Of a stretch of DNA of 64,000 nucleotides, positions 58,418 through 64,000 are shown piece by piece (position 1 is the stretch's first letter; each line of letters begins with the position of its first letter). Location of the stretch: contig NZ_CP007474.1 of the NCBI RefSeq assembly GCF_000632845.1, positions 496,001-560,000 of the forward strand, in the 5' to 3' direction. Position numbers and translations under genes: made by a program. The notes beneath the pieces were generated by a model. The model did not search any database, was not told the origin of the DNA, and worked only from the letters and a program-made list of their open reading frames with translations. This stretch comes from Ehrlichia japonica (GTDB lineage Bacteria; Pseudomonadota; Alphaproteobacteria; Rickettsiales; Anaplasmataceae).

Positions 58418-60472
58418 ATGTTTAGACGTAATATCTTGAATATATTATTGGTATTAATTTTCTGTTTTGTTATTTCATGTTCAAATAAGAGTAGATATCA
58501 GTTTAGCAAGAAATATTCTCCAATTTATAATCCTGATGGTGAAGCTTTTGATAGTAATGTGGAATTTGCTCGTGATTACTCAATTTATAAAGAACATAGA
58601 GATGCATTGGTCTCAGGCATTGATAAAAATAGTAAGAATGTTACTACAAAACGCAGGGGAAAACCGAAAGTGCGAGTGGATAATAAAGAATATGAAGCTC
58701 CTTTGAAAAAAGGGGATCATGATTTTATGATAGATAGTAATGGCATCAATTTGGTTGACGTAGCAGGTGCTAAATTTGTTGATCCTACAGAAGATGATGA
58801 CGGTATACATGCTCAAAATGTTAAAGATAAAAATGAAGTTAAACTTCCAGTAGCTAAAACTGAAGATAATAGTAAATTACAAGATGTTAAAGATAAAAAT
58901 GAAGTTAAACTTCCAGTAGCTAAAACTGAAGATAAGAGTAAGTTACAAGATATTAAAGATAAAAATGAAGTAAAACTTTCAGTAGCTAAAACTGAAGATA
59001 AGAGTAAGTTACAAGATGTTAAAGATAAAAATGAAATTAAACTTCCAGTAGCTAAAACTGAAGATAAGAGTAAGTTACAAGATATTAAAGATAAAAATGA
59101 AGTAAAACTTTCAGTAGCTAAAACTGAAGATAAGAGTAAGTTACAAGATGTTAAAGATAAAAATGAAATTAAACTTCCAGTAGCTAAAACTGAAGATAAG
59201 AGTAAGTTACAAGATATTAAAGATAAAAATGAAGTAAAACTTTCAGTAGCTAAAACTGAAGATAAGAGTAAGTTACAAGATGTTAAAGATAAAAATGAAA
59301 TTAAACTTCCAGTAGCTGAAACTGAAGATAAGAGTAAGTTACAAAGTGTTAAAGATAAAAATGAAGTTAAACTTCCAGTAGCTAAAACTGAAGATAAGAG
59401 TAAGTTACAAAGTGTTAAAGATAAAAATGAAATTAAACTTCCAGTAGCTAAAACTGAAGATAAGAGTAAGTTACAAGATGTTAAAGATAAAAATGAAATT
59501 AAACTTCCAGTAGCTAAAACTGAAGATAAGAGTAAGTTACAAGATGTTAAAGATAAAAATGAAGTTAAACTTCCAGTAGCTAAAACTGAAGATAAGAGTA
59601 AGTTACAAAATGTTAAAGATAAAAATGAAATTAAACTTCCAGTAGCTAAAACTGAAGATAAGAGTAAGTTACAAGATATTAAAGATAAAAATGAAATTAA
59701 ACTTCCAGTAGCTAAAACTGAAGATAAGAGTAAGTTACAAGATATTAAAGATAAAAATGAAATTAAACTTCCAGTAGCTAAAACTGAAGATAAGAGTAAG
59801 TTACAAGATGTTAAAGATGAAAATGAAGTTAAACTTCCAGTAGCTAAAACTGAAGATAAGAGTAAATTACAAGATGTTAAAGATAAAAATGAAATTAAAT
59901 TTCCAGTAGCTAAAACTGAAGATAAGAGTAAGTTACAAGATATTAAAGATAAAAATGAAGTTAACCCTCTAATAACTGAGAGTATGGCTGATAATTTGAA
60001 TGATAATGGTGACAATCAGGCTGATAAAAAAGACAAAGGGTTGCGTTCATTATTGAAATTTTCAAAAGTAGAAAATAATAAAGACAGAAATTCCAATGGT
60101 AATTCAGAAAATCATAAAGATAATATTGATAATGATGAAGAACCTGTGCTATCTCAATCAAGACATGACCTAGAGCCTGCTAAGCTAATTTCTGAGGGGA
60201 GTGAACAAAAAAATAATTATAAAGCTGTACACTTTTTGTCATTTTTAAAAGAGCAAAATAAAGATCAAAATGATACTACAGAAGAATTACAAAAAGCAGA
60301 AAATAAAAATGATCAAGAGAATGCTGAAGTATCTGAGCACAATGGTCAAGTTAATATTGGTAATGACGGTATAATGTCTGAAGAAGAGAAAGATTACGTA
60401 TTATTACAACGTATTGAAGGGATGAAAGAATATGATGAAGATTACAGTATTACTTATTACTATAATGATTAA
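58418..60472 (+). CDS. tandem-repeat lipoprotein (ehrlichial TRP-like)
   Basis: A 684-residue protein of unknown function. Residues 1-20 form a lipoprotein signal peptide with lipobox VISC (Cys21). A polar region (21-134) is followed by 17 full 22-residue repeats plus a partial one (135-515; consensus VKDKNEIKLPVAKTEDKSKLQD), then a hydrophilic, Asn/Asp/Glu-rich C-terminus (516-684) ending in Tyr-rich DYSITYYYND. The repeat is Lys-rich (6 of 22) with net charge about +1, unlike the acidic repeats I recall for E. chaffeensis TRPs. Such proteins are often surface-exposed or secreted antigens; that is inference here. It sits between dxr and ispG. Confidence 0.8.
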   Translation: MFRRNILNILLVLIFCFVISCSNKSRYQFSKKYSPIYNPDGEAFDSNVEFARDYSIYKEHRDALVSGIDKNSKNVTTKRRGKPKVRVDNKEYEAPLKKGDHDFMIDSNGINLVDVAGAKFVDPTEDDDGIHAQNVKDKNEVKLPVAKTEDNSKLQDVKDKNEVKLPVAKTEDKSKLQDIKDKNEVKLSVAKTEDKSKLQDVKDKNEIKLPVAKTEDKSKLQDIKDKNEVKLSVAKTEDKSKLQDVKDKNEIKLPVAKTEDKSKLQDIKDKNEVKLSVAKTEDKSKLQDVKDKNEIKLPVAETEDKSKLQSVKDKNEVKLPVAKTEDKSKLQSVKDKNEIKLPVAKTEDKSKLQDVKDKNEIKLPVAKTEDKSKLQDVKDKNEVKLPVAKTEDKSKLQNVKDKNEIKLPVAKTEDKSKLQDIKDKNEIKLPVAKTEDKSKLQDIKDKNEIKLPVAKTEDKSKLQDVKDENEVKLPVAKTEDKSKLQDVKDKNEIKFPVAKTEDKSKLQDIKDKNEVNPLITESMADNLNDNGDNQADKKDKGLRSLLKFSKVENNKDRNSNGNSENHKDNIDNDEEPVLSQSRHDLEPAKLISEGSEQKNNYKAVHFLSFLKEQNKDQNDTTEELQKAENKNDQENAEVSEHNGQVNIGNDGIMSEEEKDYVLLQRIEGMKEYDEDYSITYYYND
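58820..59962 (+). repeat. 17 x 66-bp in-frame tandem repeat plus partial copy
   Basis: Seventeen exact-length 66-bp units run from 58820 to 59941 without indels, followed by seven codons of an eighteenth. Variation is limited to a few positions (V/I at the first residue, V/I before the third Lys, P/S, and rare changes such as D to N or S at the end). Units 3-8 (58952-59347) alternate two types and so form a 132-bp higher-order repeat three times. Copy number is likely variable between strains. Confidence 0.95.
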
Positions 60473-60581
60473 GGTATGGCATACTATGAGGAGTAGAGTG
60501 TGTAAAATTTGGAGAAATTAGTAGATTTATTGGCTTTAGCTATGTATAATTCTGGTTTTATGTGTAAGATTGTATTGTAGT

Positions 60582-61850
60582 ATGCAGTATGATGTTGTAA
60601 GTAGAATTTTAAATGAAGAGGAGTTGTTTGGCTATATCTTAAAGAAAAGTAAAGTAACTTATGAAGTAAAAGTTGGTGATATCATAATTGGTGGTAATAA
60701 CCCTGTAGTAGTACAATCTATGGCATTAGGTGGATCTGGAGATGTACATAAAGATGCACATGAGGTTTTAGAATTAGCGCAAGCTGGGTCTGAGTTGGTA
60801 AGAGTTGCAGTTAATTCAGAACAAGCTATGAAAAATATTCCTTATATGAGGGATGTATTAGTAGATCATGGCTTTAGTGCTAAAATGATAATAGGATGTG
60901 GGCAATATGAAATTGCTAGATTAGTAAGGGAATATCCGGAATGTGCAGCTGCTTTAGGAAAAATACGTATTAATCCAGGAAATGTTGGGTTTGGGAATAA
61001 GCGAGATAAGAATTTTGAAGATATTATCGAGTTTGCAATAAAGTATGATATCCCTATTAGAATAGGTGTGAATTGGGGAAGTTTAGATAAATATTTAGCT
61101 TCAAAATTAATGAATGATAATGCATTACTTAGTAATCCTAAACCAGATTATATAATTTTACAGAAGGCATTAGTAATTTCTGCGATAACAAGTGCTAAAC
61201 GTGCAGAAGAAATTGGTTTACCTAAAAATAAGATAGTTATATCTTGTAAAACAAGTAAAATACAAGATTTGATTCCTGTTTATACTGTGTTGTCAAATGT
61301 ATGTGATTATCCATTACATTTAGGGTTAACAGAGGCAGGATCTGGTACAAAAGGAATGGTTAGTAGTGCCGCAGGGATATCTTATCTATTACTAAATGGG
61401 ATAGGAGATACTATACGTGTTTCGCTGACTCAGCGGCCAGGAGAACCAAGAAGTACTGAAGTTAAGTTGTGTCAAGAAATTTTGCAAAGTATAGGATTAA
61501 GGAATTTTACTGCACAAGTGACTTCATGTCCAGGTTGTAATAGAACTAACCCTAAATATTTTCATCAATTATCTAAGGATGTAAATGATTATATTGCAGA
61601 GCGTATGCCGGTATGGAGAAGTACTAATCCTGGATCTGAAAATATGGCTGTAGCAGTTATGGGTTGTATAGTGAATGGTCCTGGTGAAAGTAAACATGCA
61701 AATTTAGGAATTAGCCTTCCTGGTCATGGTGAAAGACCTGTGGCTGCAGTGTATCAAAATGGAGAAAAGTTATGTACTTTAGAAGGTGATAATATTTTTG
61801 AGCAATTTACATCAATAATTGAGAATTATGTTAATGTCTATTATCAATAA
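60582..61850 (+). CDS. ispG: 4-hydroxy-3-methylbut-2-en-1-yl diphosphate synthase (flavodoxin)
   Basis: Iron-sulfur enzyme that converts MEcPP to HMBPP in the MEP pathway. The TIM-barrel part has [17 protein letters not shown] and [10 protein letters not shown], and the C-terminal [4Fe-4S] domain has [14 protein letters not shown] and [18 protein letters not shown]. About 422 residues from the ATG at 60582; a TTG at 60570 is an alternative start. The length corresponds to the short bacterial form. It lies 20 bases before tatC, so the two are likely co-transcribed. Confidence 0.96.
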   Translation: MQYDVVSRILNEEELFGYILKKSKVTYEVKVGDIIIGGNNPVVVQSMALGGSGDVHKDAHEVLELAQAGSELVRVAVNSEQAMKNIPYMRDVLVDHGFSAKMIIGCGQYEIARLVREYPECAAALGKIRINPGNVGFGNKRDKNFEDIIEFAIKYDIPIRIGVNWGSLDKYLASKLMNDNALLSNPKPDYIILQKALVISAITSAKRAEEIGLPKNKIVISCKTSKIQDLIPVYTVLSNVCDYPLHLGLTEAGSGTKGMVSSAAGISYLLLNGIGDTIRVSLTQRPGEPRSTEVKLCQEILQSIGLRNFTAQVTSCPGCNRTNPKYFHQLSKDVNDYIAERMPVWRSTNPGSENMAVAVMGCIVNGPGESKHANLGISLPGHGERPVAAVYQNGEKLCTLEGDNIFEQFTSIIENYVNVYYQ

Positions 61851-61870
61851 TAAGGAAGGTAGTTTATATA

Positions 61871-62620
61871 ATGGAATCCACAACTGGTGAAATGTTGTTT
61901 TTTAAGCATTTTGAGGAATTGAGATATAGAATATTTTTTTGTGTTATATTTTTTTGTATCATGTTTGGTGTATGTTATTTCTTTTCTGAAAGGATATATA
62001 ACTTTTTATTAATTCCTCTAATAGATTTAGAAGGTACTAATCCTGAATTTTCTTTAATATACACTGATTTAACAGAAGCTTTTTTTGTATATTTAAAAGT
62101 TGCTACTATGGCTGCTTTATTATGTTCTTTTCCTGTCTTTGCATGGCAGTTTTATATGTTTTTAGCTCCAGGGTTATACAAGAAGGAAAAATTAGTGTTG
62201 TTACCCTACTTAATATCAACCCCAGTGCTTTTTATTCTTGGAGCTGCAATGGTATACTATTATATATTTCCTTTAGCTTGGAGATTTTTTATTGCATTTG
62301 AAAACAGAGATGCTTCAATGGGTGTGCCAATAGAATTTATGCCATCAGTAAGCGAGTATCTAGATTTAGTCTTACACCTAATGTTTGCATTTGGAGTAGC
62401 ATTTCAAATTCCTATATTTTTAACGTTAATGTCCAGGATTGGCATAGTATCTGCGAAAGGTTTAGTACGAAAGCGAAGAGTTGCAATTGTAGTTATTTTT
62501 ATTCTTGCTGCTATACTAACACCACCTGATGTATTAAGCCAAATAGGATTAGCAATACCAATGTTGTTATTATATGAAGCATCAATACTAGCTTGTAGGT
62601 ATATTGAACGTAACAAATAA
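61871..62620 (+). CDS. tatC: Sec-independent protein translocase TatC
   Basis: Six-helix receptor of the twin-arginine translocase, recognising folded Tat substrates. The N-terminal MLFFKHFEELRYRIFF is the TatC signature, followed by FPVFAWQFYMFLAPGLYKKEK with the conserved Pro and Glu, and the late ILTPPDVLSQIGLAIPMLLLYE. Length 249 residues. tatA/B genes are not in the window. The bc1 Rieske protein at 13416 has a twin-arginine leader and is a probable client. AAGGAAGG lies just upstream. Confidence 0.96.
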   Translation: MESTTGEMLFFKHFEELRYRIFFCVIFFCIMFGVCYFFSERIYNFLLIPLIDLEGTNPEFSLIYTDLTEAFFVYLKVATMAALLCSFPVFAWQFYMFLAPGLYKKEKLVLLPYLISTPVLFILGAAMVYYYIFPLAWRFFIAFENRDASMGVPIEFMPSVSEYLDLVLHLMFAFGVAFQIPIFLTLMSRIGIVSAKGLVRKRRVAIVVIFILAAILTPPDVLSQIGLAIPMLLLYEASILACRYIERNK

Positions 62621-62694
62621 TATTGTGTTACTTGTAAAAATGTTGTTTATATGTCATGGTATTGTGAGCTAATTAATTTGTAGTGGCTTAAGTA

Positions 62695-64000
62695 ATGAGA
62701 AAGATTGCTGAAATATTCTTACAAAGGAATAGAGTATCAATATTTCTATTAGTAATTATATTGATATTTGGTTGTTATTCCTATTTTTATATTCCTAAAG
62801 AAAAAAATCCTGAAATAAAAAAACCTATTTTGTCTATTCATACTAGTTTACAAGGAATGTCATCTGAAGATGTAGAAAAGTTTTTAGTATATCCTATTGA
62901 ACGAGAAATTAAGTCTATTAAAGGTGTTAACAGAATTATCTCAATAGCTAAAAGCGGCTATGCAAATGTAATATTGGAATTTAATGTAGGGTTTAACCAT
63001 AAAGAAGCTTTGGAAAATGTAAGATCGAAAATAGATATAATACGTGCTAAATTGCCTCAAGAGGCAACTTTTCCTATAATAAGTGAAGAAAATTTCAGTT
63101 TATTTCCAGTATTAAGTATAGCTTTAATTGGTGATTTGCCTAATAGAACATTATCTAAAATTGCAAATAATTTACAATCTAGATTGGAAAGTTTACCTAA
63201 TGTAGAAAGTGTAAAAATTATTGGAAATGGTAAAGATGTTGTTGAGATAAATATTTCTCCTGATGTTATTAATAGTTATAACTTACAAGTACAAGATGTA
63301 ATAATGGCTGTATTAAATAATAATCAATTTGTAAATGCTGGAAATTTGGATTCTATGGTTGGTAAGTATACATTACATTTACCAGGTATTCTAAAAAATA
63401 TACAAGATATCATGAATATACCAATAAAAACGGATGGATATTCTGTTGTCACTGTAGGCGATATTGCTACTATAAAACCAATTTATCAAAATAACAAAGA
63501 ATTTGTTCGAGTAAATAATCATCCATGTTTAGTATTAGAGGTATCGAAACAAACAGGTAAAAATATTATTGAAACTATATCTCAAGTAAAAGAACTTATA
63601 AATAATTTAGGGGATATATTGCCAAAAAACTTATCAGTTGTTTATCTCCAAGATGAATCAGGAGAGATATCGGATATTTTAAATGAATTACAAAATTCTA
63701 TTTTGATGTCAGTTTTACTAGTTGTGATCATTATGATGATATTTATGGGAATTAAGACTGCGTTATTAGTTGCTATATCAATACCAGGATCTTTTTTATT
63801 TGGTATTATCATTATGTATTTACTAGGATATACATTGAATATAGTGATTTTATTTTCCTTAATTATGGCTGTTGGAATGCTTGTTGATGATGCCATAGTT
63901 ATTACTGAATATGCAGATAGGAAAATGATTAGTGGGTTAAATAAGGTAGAAGCCTTTAAGCAAGCTGCATATGATATGTTTTGGCCAGTTGCATCGGCTA
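62695..64000 (+). CDS. RND efflux permease (AcrB/MexB family), 5' part, cut by the window end
   Basis: The first ~435 codons of a proton-driven RND inner-membrane pump; the full family size is about 1,000-1,050 residues. It begins MRKIAEIFLQRNRVSIFLLV with the first TM helix, then the periplasmic porter domain (SSEDVEKFLVYPIEREI, VRSKIDIIRAKLPQEA), and at the end the second membrane block (AVGMLVDDAIVITEYADRKM), the fourth-helix region with paired Asp. The frame is open to the last base. It is 74 bases after tatC. The probable partner adaptor is at 6322, far from here. Confidence 0.9.
   Translation, partial: MRKIAEIFLQRNRVSIFLLVIILIFGCYSYFYIPKEKNPEIKKPILSIHTSLQGMSSEDVEKFLVYPIEREIKSIKGVNRIISIAKSGYANVILEFNVGFNHKEALENVRSKIDIIRAKLPQEATFPIISEENFSLFPVLSIALIGDLPNRTLSKIANNLQSRLESLPNVESVKIIGNGKDVVEINISPDVINSYNLQVQDVIMAVLNNNQFVNAGNLDSMVGKYTLHLPGILKNIQDIMNIPIKTDGYSVVTVGDIATIKPIYQNNKEFVRVNNHPCLVLEVSKQTGKNIIETISQVKELINNLGDILPKNLSVVYLQDESGEISDILNELQNSILMSVLLVVIIMMIFMGIKTALLVAISIPGSFLFGIIIMYLLGYTLNIVILFSLIMAVGMLVDDAIVITEYADRKMISGLNKVEAFKQAAYDMFWPVASA

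Noticed and set aside
58813-60015. A 400-codon open frame on the minus strand across the lipoprotein repeats, with a regular hydrophobic repeat (SLISCNLLLSSVLATG pattern).
   Set aside because: It is open only because the 66-bp unit is a multiple of three and one unit happens to lack stops in that frame. The sense frame has a signal peptide, lipobox and unique flanks; the antisense frame has no plausible start region or domain.

Overview
The window looks like a chromosomal segment of an Ehrlichia species (Rickettsiales, Anaplasmataceae). The evidence is very AT-rich DNA, long AT-only gaps between genes, a small housekeeping set scattered over both strands, single dispersed tRNA genes, a cluster of porin-like surface proteins, and a lipoprotein with a long tandem-repeat block typical of ehrlichial TRP proteins. 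I cannot fix the species from sequence alone.

Layout. 1-12.9 kb: der, gpmI (minus strand), a BamB-like beta-propeller, lpdA, an RND efflux adaptor, infA-maf, rpsB-tsf, a Mth938-fold protein, a ZnuB-type permease and an unknown five-TM membrane protein. 13.4-16 kb: the cytochrome bc1 operon petABC. 16.5-22.5 kb: three same-strand porin-like paralogs; the first is a frameshifted pseudogene and the second carries a roughly 185-residue insert. 22.7-30.7 kb: dnaQ, thiL, a YihY/BrkB membrane protein, comM, rlmE, tRNA-Pro(TGG), recO and two unrecognised lineage-type proteins. 31-39.4 kb: argS, a long IleS, bcp, rsmE, a 5-formyl-THF cyclo-ligase and rsmH. 39.8-44.3 kb: eno-obgE (minus), rplU-rpmA-tRNA-Ile(GAT) and nuoF. 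44.3-50.7 kb: a tandem array of about 193-195-residue paralogs, six intact and two decayed, lying between nuoF and nuoJKLMN (51.2-57 kb). 57-64 kb: dxr, the tandem-repeat lipoprotein, ispG, tatC and the 5' part of an RND permease that runs off the window.

How the genes fit together. Complex I membrane-arm genes, NuoF, the bc1 complex and dihydrolipoyl dehydrogenase describe an oxidative energy metabolism. GpmI and enolase are consecutive steps between 3-phosphoglycerate and PEP. Dxr and IspG are two steps of the MEP isoprenoid pathway. TatC is present together with a Rieske protein carrying a twin-arginine leader. The RND adaptor and an RND permease lie 55 kb apart.

The most unusual parts are the mosaic paralog array, which looks shaped by gene conversion and decays toward its distal end; the porin cluster with a dead copy and a copy with a repeat-containing insert; and the lipoprotein with 17 perfectly phased 66-bp repeats that also show a 132-bp higher-order unit. 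Smaller points are a 42-bp perfect palindrome upstream of a small membrane protein and an 8-codon ORF whose stop overlaps the rpsB start. All functional statements are from reading motifs; no database search was run.
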